From the NCBI RefSeq assembly GCF_000213175.1, contig NW_009799179.1, forward strand, positions 3,132,723 to 3,196,722: 64,000 bases of DNA, in the 5' to 3' direction. Source of the stretch: Neurospora tetrasperma FGSC 2508. Taxonomy: Eukaryota; Ascomycota; Sordariomycetes; Sordariales; Sordariaceae. The translations under genes and the position numbers were made by a program. The notes beneath the pieces were generated by a model that did no database searches, had not been told where the DNA came from, and worked only from the letters and a program-made list of their open reading frames with translations. Below, in pieces: positions 1 to 12,250 of the stretch (positions are counted from its first letter, which is position 1; the number at the start of each line of letters is the position of its first letter).

Positions 1-8
1 GGATACTA

Positions 9-245
9 TAATATTAGGCTTAATATAATTGGTATTAGTATTATACAAAAGACGTTGTAATATTAGGTTTAATATAATTAGTATTAGTATTGTACAAAAG
101 ACACTACAATAAAGGATATTGTAATATTAGGTTTAATATAATTAGTATTAATATTATACGAAGGATGTTGTAATATTAGGTTTAATATAATTAGTATTAA
201 TATTATACGAAGAACGTTATAATATTAAGTTTAATATAATTAATA
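9..245. repeat. Tandem repeat, about 50-bp unit, five copies
   Basis: A unit beginning TAATATTAGGTTTAATATAA recurs near positions 9, 59, 122, 171 and 219. Spacing is roughly 50 bp, with one longer interval of about 63 bp. The copies differ mainly by transitions, as expected if RIP acted on an existing array. The array may continue to the left of the window. Confidence 0.75.
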
Positions 246-828
246 TTAATAAATTTATTGTTAATTAATTAGATTTAATTGTCGAGTATAATAAAATTGA
301 GAAGAAAGTAGTAGGGAGAAATATAAAAATATTATAGTATATAACCTATTATTTAAATTTTATAGGGGGAAAGCTATAGGAAGCCTATTTAAATATTTAA
401 ATAAATTTAATATATTTATAAATACTATTAACCGTATAATTAATACGAATATAGTAAATAATAATAGCCTTACTTTCTATATACTTTAAATAAAAATGGG
501 AAATTATATTATAAAAATAGAAATATTTCTTTTAACCTTCAATTTACAAGAATAGTTATTAAATAAGGCTATTCCGGGCGTTTTATTATTTAGCCCGATC
601 TCCCTACGTTTAAATAATTTATTATGACTTATTATTTAGAATTAATTATAATAGACTATTCCCCTTATAAATTCCTTAAAACTTTGGACGGAAATAGTAA
701 ATTATATTAAAAAGACGCTTATAATTCCTATCGATTTTGTTATTGGAGTTGGGAAGTCCGGATAATATTAAGAATTTTATTATAAGTCCGATAGGGCTAA
801 AAAGCTGACGAATATAAATTATAATATT

Positions 829-2205
829 AATAACCCTATTAATACTAGCCTAATCCAATTCCCTATCCCCCCCTTAAAAGGAGGCTCTAGCGTTATAGTA
901 TCCGTCCTAGCCTACCTTTACTCTTTTACCCCCCTATAGGTTCTATAATTTTTAGTAGAGGCTTCCGTTCTAAGTAACTTTCTACGCTTTAAAACTCCTT
1001 CTATTTAATTTAGAATCTAAATCCGACTTAAATAATAGCTTTTTTATTAGTTAGTATAGTTACTAACAATAATATTAATAACCCTACTAATACTAGCTTA
1101 GTCTAACCCCCTTTAGAAGAAGGTTTTAGCGTTATAATATCTGTCCTAGCCCGCCTCTATTCTCTTACCCCCCTATAGGTTCTATAACTTCTAATAGAGG
1201 CTTCCGTCTTAAATAACTTTCTATACTTTAAAACTCCTTCTATTTAATTTAAAATTTAAATTTAATTTAAATAATAGCCTTTTTATTAATTAGTATAGCT
1301 ATTAACAATAATACTAATAACCCTACTAATACTAGTTTAATTTAACCCTCCTTAAAAGAAAGCTTTAATATTATAATATTTATCCTAATTTACTTCTATT
1401 CTCTTACCCCTCTATAGGTTCTATAATTTCTAGTAGAGGTTTCTGCCCTAAGTAATTTTCTACGCTTTAAAACTCCTTTTATTTAATTTAGAATCCGAAT
1501 CCGATTTAGATAATAGCCTCTTTATTAATTAATATAGTTACTAACAATAATACTAAACTACTAATATTAGCCTAGTCTAACCTCCTTTAGAAGGAGGCTT
1601 TAGCGTTATAATATTTGTCTTAGCCTACTTCTATTCTTTTACTCCCTTATAGGTTCTACAACTTTTAGTAAAGGTTTTTGTCCTAAATAATTTTTTATGT
1701 TTTAAAACTCCTTCTATTTAATTTAGAATTTAAATCTAACTTAGATAATAGCCTCTTTATTAATTAGCATAACTATTAATAATAATACTAATAACTTTAC
1801 TAATACTAGCCTAATTTAATCTCCCTTAGAAGGAAGCCCTAACGTTATAGTATTTGTTCTAACCTATTTTTATTTTTTTACCCCTCTATAGATTCTATAA
1901 TTTTTAATAGAAGTTTCCGTCCTAAATAATTTTCTATACTTTAAAATTCCTTTTATCTAATTTAAAATTTAAATCCGATTTAAATAATAATTTTTTTATT
2001 AATTAGTATAATTACTAATAATAATACTAAATAACCCTACTAATATTAGCTGAGTTTAACCTACCCTCCCTTTAGAAGGAGGCCTTAGCGTTATAATATC
2101 CGTTCTAACCCGCCTCTATTCTTTTACCCCCCTATAGGTTCTATAACTTTTAGTAGAGGTTTCTCCGTCCTAAATAACTTTCTACGCTTCGAAATTCCGT
2201 TTTTA
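829..2205. repeat. Satellite-like tandem array, about 240-bp unit, six copies
   Basis: A unit that opens with an AATAACCCTACTAATACTAG-like sequence starts near 829, 1077, 1317, 1553, 1790 and 2030. Each copy contains, in the same order, a CCTCCTTTAGAAGGAGGC-like hairpin, the phrase AGCGTTATAATATC, a CCCCCTATAGGTTCTATAA segment and a CTTTAAAACTCCTTCTATTT segment. Copies differ chiefly by C/T and G/A changes. The last copy ends near 2205, where the sequence diverges. Confidence 0.85.
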
Positions 2206-2641
2206 AAATTTATTTCTAGGAATAATTCGATATTTAAAGGATTCTAAAATTTAGCTTTCTTATTTAATATTTAACTAGCGTCGTTAGTAGCGAGATATTT
2301 ACCTCCTAATAATATATCTACTTTAGAATCTGCGAGTACTATAGCTTCATTAAAAAGGGGGTTTATATTTTTATTTATATTAAAGTTGCTTTTAAGGTTT
2401 AGGTCGTTAGTAATTGAGAGAGGACAATAATTATAGTAATAGTAGTTATAGTAATAGTAGTAATAGTAATTTATTTAAAAGTAGAAGTAGGGAGTTAATA
2501 ACGATTAATAAGGATAATAATAAGAATAGGGATTAAAATATAAAGGTTCAGGATAGTAGGTATAAAGGGGCGGATAATAGTAATATTAAAATAATAAATT
2601 TAGTTTAGGCCTAACTCTATTCTAATAAAGTATTAGAAAAT

Positions 2642-2850
2642 AGAATTCTAATAAGGGAGATAGGTATATTAGTATTTACGTAAATCCGATAGGGGGAGAA
2701 TTAATTAACCCCCCCCTATTAGATTTAAATATATTAAATTAGTACGAATAGAATTCCAATAAGGGATATAAGTATATTATTTATATAAATCTAATAGGGG
2801 GAGAGTTAATTAACTCCCCCTATTAAGTTTAAATATATTAAATTAATATA
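2642..2850. repeat. Two direct copies (about 107 bp) each carrying a palindrome
   Basis: Two copies begin TAGAATTC(T/C)AATAAGGG near 2642 and 2748. Each contains a near-perfect inverted repeat with arms of the form AAATC(C/T)(G/A)ATAGGGGG and CCCCCTATTA(G/A), centred on a TTAATTAA core (2682-2726 and 2785-2830). The arms could form a cruciform. They may be terminal repeats of a small inverted-repeat element, but I see no target duplication. Confidence 0.65.
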
Positions 2851-4820
2851 TTCTACTAACTATAAATATATTAATACTCCTATATAAAACCCTATATAAA
2901 TTTTACTATATTATATAATTTTAGAATCGGTTCTATAAAAACGCGAAAATTATATAGGACTAATAGGTAGATAGAGTGCCCTAAACTAATTCGGCTCTAA
3001 TTTATATAAATATTTAATATTTTATTAAAAATATACTACGCTATTTTATTATTAGATTTAACCTTATTACTAAGGTATACCCATTCGCCTTTGTTACTAC
3101 TAATAATTATTTCTCCTATATCCCTCTCTATTTACTTAATACTCCTTTTAAAGTTCCGGATTATAATTTATTTATTTACCTATAATAGTCGGACCTCTTT
3201 TATATTAAATATATTAAATTTTAATTCTAGTAATATAGTAAAACTAAATTATAAGATATTAGGGGTATTAAATCCCGAGTAATTAGGTAGTCGAAAAGTC
3301 GTATATCCCTAATATACTTACCTATTCTAATAAATTGTATAAATATAATTAATAACGTTTATATTAATAGATAATTTTATATATTTATTTACCTAATATA
3401 TTTATATATTATTTTTAATAATTTTACGAATAATTGTAGTATAAAGGCTAATAGTAGAAAGGCGGACGAATAAAATCCTCGTATTGTAAGTCGAATTCTT
3501 ATTCCATTTAATATCGAAGATAAAAAAAGTATTAATATATTCAAAAATTATATTAATTACCTTCTACTAAATACTAGGTATAGAATATTATATTATATTA
3601 GAATATAGGATAATATTAACGAGCGGTTCGTTTATAATTTCGGAATGAAATAATTATATTAAATATAGTATTTTAAGCCTATAATTATTTAATTTACTAT
3701 TGTAAAATAGGATGGGAAGAAGATTTATTATTTGTTAGAGGATATTATAATTTCCTAAGGAGATAATTTTATTAAATATAAGAAAAATACAAACAATCTA
3801 AAAATAACAATAAATACTATAATAGTCTATATTTATTATACCTAAAGATATTTTATACTTAAATTAAGTAAATAGAGAAAAGACTTCGTTATAAATAGAA
3901 AAAAGTTCCCGATTAATAAATTTTTCTCTAATATTCAATATAGTTCGGCGTATAAATATTTTAGTAAGGTTGGATTCTAAAATAGAATTATAATTTACGA
4001 ACTTAGTAATAAGAAAGGTTAGAATTCTAGAGGCGAATATATTTTTTAATAAAGACTAACCGTTATAGAATATAGTATTATACTATTTTACCCTTTTGCT
4101 TCTTCTAAGGCCCTAAATATTTTATATTACGAAAGGCTAGAAAACCCGAAATATTATATTAATGTAATTTATAAGGATATAAAAGAATATAAGTATAGTA
4201 AAGATCTATTATTTATAATTATATACGTAGTTTACTTCGAATTAATTGAGAATAATATAGTAAATAAAAGATATTATTTCTTAATCATTGTAAATAAGGA
4301 TCAATTAATTCTTAAAATTATTTATATTAAGTTCAAAAATATTAAAGAAGAGTTTATTATAAAATTAATAAATACCGGAGATTTTACCCTTATTTTTTAT
4401 AATAGTAGGAGTTTATAGGATATAGCTTTTAGCGGTTTTTAATCGTTTAATAACTAGAAAGTAAAGAATAGACTATTATAATTTTTATCCAACTATAGAG
4501 GCTAATCGACTTTTAGTAAAATAGTAGGCCGTATTATTGAAGGATAGTAGTATAATATTTAGGTAAGTAAAAAGCTATTCTAATTAGAATTTAATATAGA
4601 GGCGCTACTAGAATAGTTTAAACGGCCTATTAATATTAGGATTATTAATAAGGAGATAAGTAGTAAGGTTCTATATAATATCCTTCTAATTAATTTTAAA
4701 ATTTTATATACGGTTAATAAAATTAAAATTATTATAAATAATAATTATATTTGGGTTATAGTTAATTAGTTTAAAATTTGCTTATAATTATATAAATATA
4801 TAAAATAATAACAAAAGTAT

Positions 4821-4876
4821 AAATATTTAAATCTTATAAGGGGATAGGGAGTTTCCCCTTATAGGATTTAAATATT
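4821..4876. repeat. Palindrome in the RIP block, related to the 340-400 segment
   Basis: The left arm AAATATTTAAATCTTATAAG is followed about 15 bases later by its complement, giving a long inverted repeat around a short centre rich in G and T. The flank towards 4910 is similar, in opposite orientation, to 315-380 (shared TATATAACCTA and TTTAAATT-like stretches). Positions about 315 and 4910 could be the two ends of one inverted-repeat element of about 4.6 kb, or two copies of a small palindromic element. Confidence 0.5.
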
Positions 4877-6060
4877 AGGTTATATATTATAAAAATATTA
4901 ATAAGGCGGTTAATAATTTATAAAGTAATTTTATAAGAAGAAATTATATTGAATTAAGCTAGAATATTATATACGTGCAATTGTATAGAGCTATTTTTAA
5001 GGTAGATATTAAGTAGCTTTAGGATAAATATATTATTTTGAAGTATATATAGATTTATAATAATAAACGCTATTATAATTACGTAATTACGGATCTTTCT
5101 TTTTTTCCGGTTATTATCTTTCAATTTGTATAAATTTTAATAAGTATATTATTATATATATAGTATAGTAAGTAATTCTATTAATTTTAGTATAATTTTA
5201 AATATAGTATTATAGGTAGAACAGAGGTAAGAATAGATTTATAAAATATTAAATATATCCTTAATAATAGTAGGATAGGTTGTATTATTAATTCTAACGA
5301 ATTTATTAGTAGGAAAGGTATTAAATACTAATTTATTTAAGAGAGATTTGAATTTTGTACGGAGGGTTTTATTAAAGTATATTTAAAGTATATATTTAAT
5401 TAGGGGTTCGGTTAGGTATTTGTCTAATTTAGGTTCGGTTTTTTCCCCTTCTAATTAATATTTTGTTTTATCTTTTTTAAAGTATATATAAACGTTGGTA
5501 CTTATAAGGACTTTACGTACTTTAAAGTATTGAAGTATATTAATAAACGTTTTTAAATATTTATTATATTATTAGGAAATATTTGTCCTCCGGTAAATAT
5601 ATAAATAAATAAGGTAATATAATAAATTCGTCTGATAATTAATTTTAATATATTAGTAAATATTATTAAGTAGATGCTAAATATTTTTAATTTCCGTATT
5701 AATATTAATATTTACTATAAATATATTTATAATAAATATATCTTTAGAATAAAATTTATTTATAAGTTAATTAAAGAATTTTAATAAATACTAAGAAGGA
5801 GTTTTATTAAATAATTTATTATATAGTTCCTCCGGATAATAGGAACTTTATAATTAGAATAAAGGTAGAGGAGACGAAAGAATAGATATTAGCTAGGTTA
5901 TTAAATATAGTTAGTAGGATATAAGTATATTATTAAAATTAGGGAATATAGGAGAAGATAGTATTAATAAGTGTATTAGTGTTGGATATAATTTAGCGTA
6001 CGTATTATTCATTTTGGTAGTATAATATTTAGGGAAATTTGGGGAAATTTGGGGGTTTGC

Positions 6061-6580
6061 ATATAATGAACTATTTCGTTTATATTAGGCTTAGACCGGA
6101 GTATAGCCGCGTCGTTTTAGACCTATAGGGCCAAATGGTGTAATGTCCGGATTGGTGGGTAGGTGAGGGTGGTGGGGCCCGGATATTACAACTATTTGGC
6201 CTTGTAGGTTCGAAGAGACGTATAGGCCATCGGAGGTGGCTGAGCGACTGAGACTATTGGGGTCTATGTGGATGTCCAGGTCAAATTCCATCTACACGTC
6301 AACGCATCCGGGGAAGGCGCAGTGAGATTACCGCCCGCTAACAGACCCGCTACAAGGACCGGCAACAGGAGGCAAAACTTCCAGAGTTCAGGGCCCTGTA
6401 GGTCCATGTCCAGATCGGGACACTGTATCGAAACAACATAATTTCGGTCCATTTCATGACGAGGCCATCCCCAAGTCTGTTGCTGTCCCTTTTCATCCGA
6501 CCCTCAAGAACGTCGTCCAAGTGCTTCCCGTCGAGTCAGCTTCTACGTTATCTGCAGACAACACACATTGCCTCATCATC
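6061..6580 (+). promoter_or_regulatory. Upstream region of sac1
   Basis: These 520 bases have normal GC content and lie between the RIP block edge and the sac1 start. They must hold the sac1 promoter and 5' leader, assuming no upstream exon. At the left edge (6031-6060) is a run of GGGAAATTT-type repeats. I see no conserved reading frame or recognisable regulatory motif. Confidence 0.4.
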
Positions 6581-8849
6581 ATGACGCTCCCCTTCCGGGA
6601 CATCAACGTCCAGGCCGCCTCGGACTCTTACATCTTCACCTCGCCCTCCAGTCCCAATGCGCCGGCCTTGACAATCGACCGCCCCACTGGCGATATCCGT
6701 CTGAGCGATGCCTCCCTACTCGCCGGCAAGCGCGTTGCCCGCGTATCCAGCATCGCCGGTATCCTGGGTGTTGTCAGGTTGCGCCTAGGTGAGGACGACA
6801 ATAAACCCCTGCATCGTCATGTAACTCCTTTCCGTAAAACTTACACTTCGCAGATAAGTACATCATCGTCATCACCAAAGCGCAACCAGTCGGCCGCCTC
6901 AGGGGCCATATGGTGTACAAGGTTGTCGCGACCGAGTTCCTCCCCCTCCGCGAACGACAGATTCACGACCACGATGAGGACAAGTTCTTGAACTTGCTCA
7001 AGGGCTTCATCAAGTCCGGGCCCATGTACTTTTCCTACTCGCTTGACGTCACAAACACCAGCCAGAGACAAGCCCAACATGACCTCTCCACGCCTTTGTG
7101 GCAGCGTGCCGACGACCGCTTCTTCTGGAACCGATTCCTCCAGTCCGACCTCATCAACTTCCGAACCAAGGGAGGGAGGGGCTCTCCTGCTCCTCAGCCC
7201 GGCATCGACCCCTACATTCTTCCCGTCATCTTCGGCATGTTCGAGATTCACCCGACCACCTTTAAGGGTACCCCCATAACCATTGCCTTGATCACCCGCC
7301 GATCACGACACCGCGCTGGTACCCGTTACTTCTCTCGAGGCATCGATGCCGAGGGCCATGCCTCCAATTACAATGAGACGGAGCAGATCGTGGTCTTGAA
7401 CGACCGTGGTAGCGGCTTGGGAGGTTTCACTGGTAGCGGCGACATGCAGAGTGGGAAGCTTGGTGGAAGTGACGGCAAGGAGATGCAGGTCCTGTCCTAT
7501 GTGCAAACACGTGGAAGTGTCCCAGTCTACTGGGCCGAAGTGAACAACCTCAAGTATACCCCTACGATTCAGCTCAAGAGCACCGAGGCCGCCTTCCCCG
7601 CAGCGAAGGCGCATTTTGACGAGCAGATCCGTCTCTATGGCGACAACTATCTGGTGAACCTGGTCAACCAGAAGGGCCGCGAGACCCGCGTCAAGCTAGC
7701 TTACGAGCAGATGGTCGACCGCCTCGTATCGTCGCCCAAGGAACGTGTCCAGTCCGACGCATTAACCGATGAAAAGTTCCACACCATCGAAACCAGCACT
7801 AAACCCCAGACCTCCTTCGACCGCCTTCACTACATTTACTTCGACTTCCACGCCGAGACCAAGGGACTTCAGATGCACCGTGCCCAGCTCCTCATCGACA
7901 GGATGCACGAGGCCCTGATTGCCCAGCAATACTTCCGCGCCGTCGACTCTCCCGCCAGCCAGGTCAACGGTGGCCGTCTTGAAGTTCGCAACCTCCAGAC
8001 GAGCGTAGTGCGCACCAACTGCATGGACTGCCTCGATCGCACCAACGTTGTGCAGTCCATGCTCGCGCGCTGGACGCTTGACAGGATGTTCATCGACCTC
8101 GGCCTCATGGCGCGCGGCTCCCAGTTCAAGGACGAGGACCCGGCCTTCGAGTTCATGTTCCGCAACATGTGGGCCGACAACGCCGACATTGTGTCCAACA
8201 GCTACGCCGGCACCGGCGCCATGAAGACGGACCTGACCCGGACGGGCAAGCGTACCAAGGCCGGCGCGCTCGCCGACGCCAACATTGCTGTGACGAGGTA
8301 CTGCAAGAACAACTTCTTCGACGGTCCAAGGCAGGACGCCTTTGACCTATTCCTGGGCGTCTACCAGCCCGGCGCAGCGAACATCGGTTCTCAGCTGGTC
8401 TTTGTCGACCGCAGGCCGGTGTTGATCCAGGCGATCCCCTACCTGGCCGCCTTTAGTCTGTTCTTTGTCTTTGTGGGCATGTGGACGCCCAGGCTACCCG
8501 ATAGTGCCGTGTGGCCGATGAGGCTGTTCATCATCTTCTGGACGGCTGTCGCGGCGTGGTCGCTGACATTTATCATTTCGAACGGCATGCTCTATGTGAG
8601 TTCATTCTTTCGCTTTAATTTTCTCTTTTTTTCCCCCTTTCTTTCTTAGGAGTTTTACTAACATGACAAAAACAGGTAAACTGGCCAAAGCTGGTTCCTC
8701 GCCCCTGGGCCGTGGAAGGTTATCATGAGACCATCACCAAGGTTGTGCGCAAGGACAAGATCCTTGGGCCATTGGTGGCCAAGCATGAGCGCGGCCTTAG
8801 CACGGCGCGGTACATCAACGCCGAGGAAGGTAAGAAGAGGATTGAGTAA
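6581..8849 (+). CDS. sac1: Phosphoinositide phosphatase Sac1
   Basis: Sac1-family integral membrane phosphatase, expected to dephosphorylate phosphatidylinositol 4-phosphate at the ER and Golgi. Three exons, 6581-6788, 6854-8595 and 8676-8849, join to a 707-residue protein. Introns are 6789-6853 and 8596-8675, both GT-AG, the second with a CTAAC branch site. Exon 1 must be joined because VVRLRL continues in frame into DKYIIVITKAQPVGRL, the conserved N-terminal Sac strand. The catalytic CX5R(T) motif is RTNCMDCLDRTN (C459, R465). Two hydrophobic segments near the C terminus (roughly residues 605-625 and 635-655) give the usual membrane hairpin with a cytosolic tail. The protein ends KKRIE, a lysine-rich tail similar to the COPI-type ER-retrieval signals of animal SAC1. 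The length suits the family. It is convergent with the Stb6-like gene. Confidence 0.93.
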
Positions 8850-9416
8850 AGTCTTGTTGACGCGTGGAAAAGTCTGGTTCGGTGGAACGATCACAATGGT
8901 GGCATATAGAATAGACACATATTTTACAGGTTTAGGGTGACTGGCGACCGGTTGGGAACGAAGACCATGGGCTTCTCAGCTCTATTCTTTTCTCTTTTTC
9001 TTTTGTTGTATCAGTTTGACTAGTGTTTAGTTTTCTTTCCATACTTTGGAACCTTTTAGAGGTCTTCTTTGTTTAAACCTGGTAATTGGTAATACCATTG
9101 GATTGCACCAGCACTTTATTGTTCAAGATGGAGAGTAGTGTGATGGGAACTAATGTGATAAAAATAATTATTTGTATTAACTCTGCCTAATGGCAATCTG
9201 TCTATAGTCACCCTATATGCTCGAAGTGTGTCCCAACGCCGCACGATGCAGATTGCCTAATGCCAAAACAAGAGAAGGAAATAACCACAGAACAAACTCC
9301 TAATATCACTCAACGTACTCCCACTAGCACTGTGGATTAAGCGCCCTCTCAGCTTCGGTCCCCCAAGAGCACCATCATGCCTTCCCCGAACGAAGTATAT
9401 CAGGCCCTTCACCTCC
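8850..9416. other. Convergent 3' spacer
   Basis: This is a 567-bp spacer between the stop codons of sac1 (+) and the Stb6-like gene (-). It must hold both 3' UTRs and polyadenylation sites. No reading frame of interest is visible. Confidence 0.6.
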
Positions 9417-12250
9417 TCACTCCCTCTTGTCACCCTCCTCCCCCATCTTCATCGAAGTGACTCCCTGCGTAATATTCGGTCCTGTGCCAATGCCCGTCAA
9501 CGTCCTCATGAACCAATGAAACCACGTCTCCGTCTCCAGTACGTTCTTCAACTCCTCCGCCCGTCTCTCCACGTCTGCCACCTGCGCCTCAAATCTCTCT
9601 ACCCCATCCTCCACATCCTGTACCTTGTCCACGAGCGCGCCAATCTCGTACTCCAGCTTGGCTACCAAAACCTCCACGTCTTTCACGGCCTCGTTCAGCC
9701 TATGGCGCTCTTCGCCCACAATCTCCTCCCCGGAATGTCGGATGCGCTGGTACGCGTCGCTGACGTGCAGGTAGAGCGACTGTAATTCGTGCTGCTGCCG
9801 AGTAAATGTCTCGTCTAGGCTTTCGACTGACGACAGCTTGGAGGAGACCCAGGGCGAGAGGTCGGATTGGAGGGCAGAGAGGTGCGCATACAGGGAGCGG
9901 GCGAGCTCGGCTTGGGTTTTGAAGAGGGTACCGTCGGAGAGGTGCTGCTGCTGGATGGCGGCTGATGTTGTAGCGGGCCCTTCAAGGGATGAGATAAGGT
10001 TGCTGATGTCGTAGACTTCGTCCCACCCTAGCACAGCATCCTCGGCTGCGCTGAAGGAGAGGCGGCGAGGATATTTGGCTTCCTTGGAAGGCTGGTTAAG
10101 GATGAGCCTGGGACTAAAGCCGTGGATGCTGTGGCGGCGATGGAGTAAGGATATGGGGAGATCTATGGTTCGCTCGAGGGTTTGGATGGGTCCTAGAAGG
10201 TCGTTGGGATCTGGGACTGAGTTGATGATGGGAGCATCGAGACTTTTGGCCTTCTCTGCGACCCCGGGCTCTGATCTTGTGATACCAGCTTCTCTGCGAT
10301 GTGAGCCTGATGACTGTCTGATAGTCGAAGGAGCTCCGGCTGTGGTGCTGGCAATCGATAGTGCTGGTGTAGATTCGTTGGGGTCCCTTTCCTTGATCTC
10401 TCTCAAGTACTCCTCTGGTCTCGAACGCCATGTGAATACCTGTCCAACCGCCACTGGACTTGTCAGAGCAGTAGATGTCTGCGCCAAGCTTGCTATACTT
10501 GGGGCTAGACTCATTGCTGCCACCGCATTGGGAGTATCGTCTCTGGATGGGCGGTTGACGTGGCTTCGTAAACCCGTACCGACAGCATCTCTGATACGGC
10601 CCAGTCCTGAGCGGGCATCGCTCACCTTTCCAGCCACACTCTTGAAGACCGTTTTGCGTAAAGCGTCTTTATCGGCAGGAATATCCGTGGTACTAGCTGC
10701 TGAGGCTGTCGGTGCTGAGTATGAACCCATCAACTCCTCTGTCGCTTTTTTGACTTCCTGTTCCTCGTCTATGAGCATCGACTGGGTCCTTCGACTTCCT
10801 GCTTGTGATAACACATCATCTTTAACATCTTTCCCGCCAAATGGAGGTAGCATATGTTCGTAATCGTTGAGCGTCCTCCTCGGTTTGCCATGCCATAGCC
10901 ACTTCGGTCGCTCGCCTGTTGTCAAGTTGATAAACTTGTCCAGATCCAGGGTTTCGATATCTCCAATGTTCCCTTTGTCTTTTCCTCCCACCATACCTAT
11001 CACCAGCTCACCTCTCTTGCCTCCTATTTCTGCAACAGTGGACTTTACGGCCTTTTGTACACCCCAACCCTCTCCTGCGGCGGCCTTGGCGGTTAACTGA
11101 TGAAGCTTGAGAAGGGTTTGCCGGTCGAGACGTCGTGTCCTTTCAAGTTTCTGCGATTTTTGGAACGCTCCGATACCCCTTTTTGTGCAGTCAACATCAA
11201 AGACATCCTTGGAAACTGGAGCATTGCAATAGCTGAGTCGGTTCCTGGCGCCTATCAGGGTTCCCAACAGAGCAGCAACCGTAGTTGGCCCCAAGATTCC
11301 ATCTGTCGGTTCAACGTTAAAGTACTCGGATCCGATATCTGTCCACCAATTGTTGATGGCTGCTTCCGTGACGTCACAAAGGAGCCCGTCAATGTACACT
11401 TGGTCGAGCAGCCCAAAGATGAATAATGCCACCTGGCATAGCTTGACCAATTCGACCACGGCGTCCTGAAAGGAGATTTTCTCGGAGATCTTGTACAGCT
11501 GAGTGAACTTGGCCTGGGTGGCGGGCGTGGGGTCTGATAAGGTGAGACCTGAGCGTCCCGAGCATCCCAAGCGCTTCAGGTTCTCGTTGACAATGAAGAC
11601 GCGCAGATTGTGGCGCAAGTCACCGTCGGGAACGGGTATAACAGTTAAGGCGGACGGGAAACTGCTGAGATTAGTGACCATGAGCTCACCCAACTCTGTC
11701 TCCTTTGGCCTAGCATGGTGCTGCTGTATTGCCTTAAAGTAGGCTTCCAGTCGTTGGGACCAGCCCTTGTCTTCCTTTGTTACTTCCAGGACGCCGACGA
11801 CTATCGAGTGTTTCGGATCACCTGTATAGGTAACGATAGCCAAAGCGGGTGATAGCCGGGAGCAGGCCCATTGTTCGACCAGGTATAACTCGTAGCCATA
11901 GAGGACACAGCTAGTCGCGACAACTGTGACGGCAGGATCCTCTCCAAGATATCTGAGCCTTGTTAGAAGCGCGTTGATGGTTCAGGGGCATGTATGTATT
12001 GGGGTACGTACTTGAGCGCAACGGGATCCGGGAGCACTACCCGACGGCGTTCCGGAGGCGAAGACGCAGACGGCGACGGATCTTTGGTAACGGGGGCAGC
12101 AGTCGGGGCCATGGAGGAAGACACAATCGTGTCGAACACAGCTGGTTGGGACGGTAAGATGGCATTTCGATGAGAGTTTGTCCTGGCCAAGCCAAGTTCT
12201 TCTTGTCGAGCATCAAGGGCAGCTTCGGGAAAAGGCATCGGTAGTGACAT
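9417..12250 (-). CDS. Stb6/Stb2-like protein (putative Sin3-binding family)
   Basis: Two exons on the minus strand, 12250-12012 and 11952-9417, join to 924 residues. The intron (11953-12011, 59 bp) has a GTACGT donor and CAG acceptor, and joins VALK to YLGEDPAV. The region from about residue 81 (YGYELYLVEQW, then TYTGDPKHSIVVGVL) matches my memory of the conserved N-terminal domain of yeast Stb2 and Stb6, proteins that bind the Sin3 corepressor. Around residues 286-320 is a segment of peptidoglycan-binding-like fold (DGILGPTTVAALLGTLIG). The middle (about 450-700) is Ser/Thr/Pro-rich and probably disordered. Residues about 770-905 are predicted coiled coil. The extreme N terminus is low in complexity. 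Family assignment is from memory of motifs; biochemical function is unknown to me. Confidence 0.7.

Larger units (their letters stand above)
1..6060. repeat. RIP-mutated AT-rich block (relic repeats, no intact gene)
   Basis: The block is extremely rich in A, T and TpA, has stops in every frame, and ends abruptly at about 6060 where GC content jumps. This is the pattern left by repeat-induced point mutation on duplicated DNA in Neurospora. It contains several tandem arrays and palindromes, listed separately. I could not recognise a transposase or reverse transcriptase, although the stretch 3650-4780 has longer semi-open runs that may be a relic coding region. Such blocks are normally constitutive heterochromatin (H3K9me3 and DNA methylation) in Neurospora; that state is inferred here. 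Confidence 0.85.

Noticed and set aside
3091-3282. 63-codon frame in the left RIP block
   Set aside because: Composition is Ile/Leu/Tyr/Asn only, as expected from AT-rich DNA; no conserved motif.
10075-10863. 262-codon + frame inside the Stb6-like gene
   Set aside because: Antisense shadow of the minus-strand coding exon; repetitive Ser/Leu composition and no domain.
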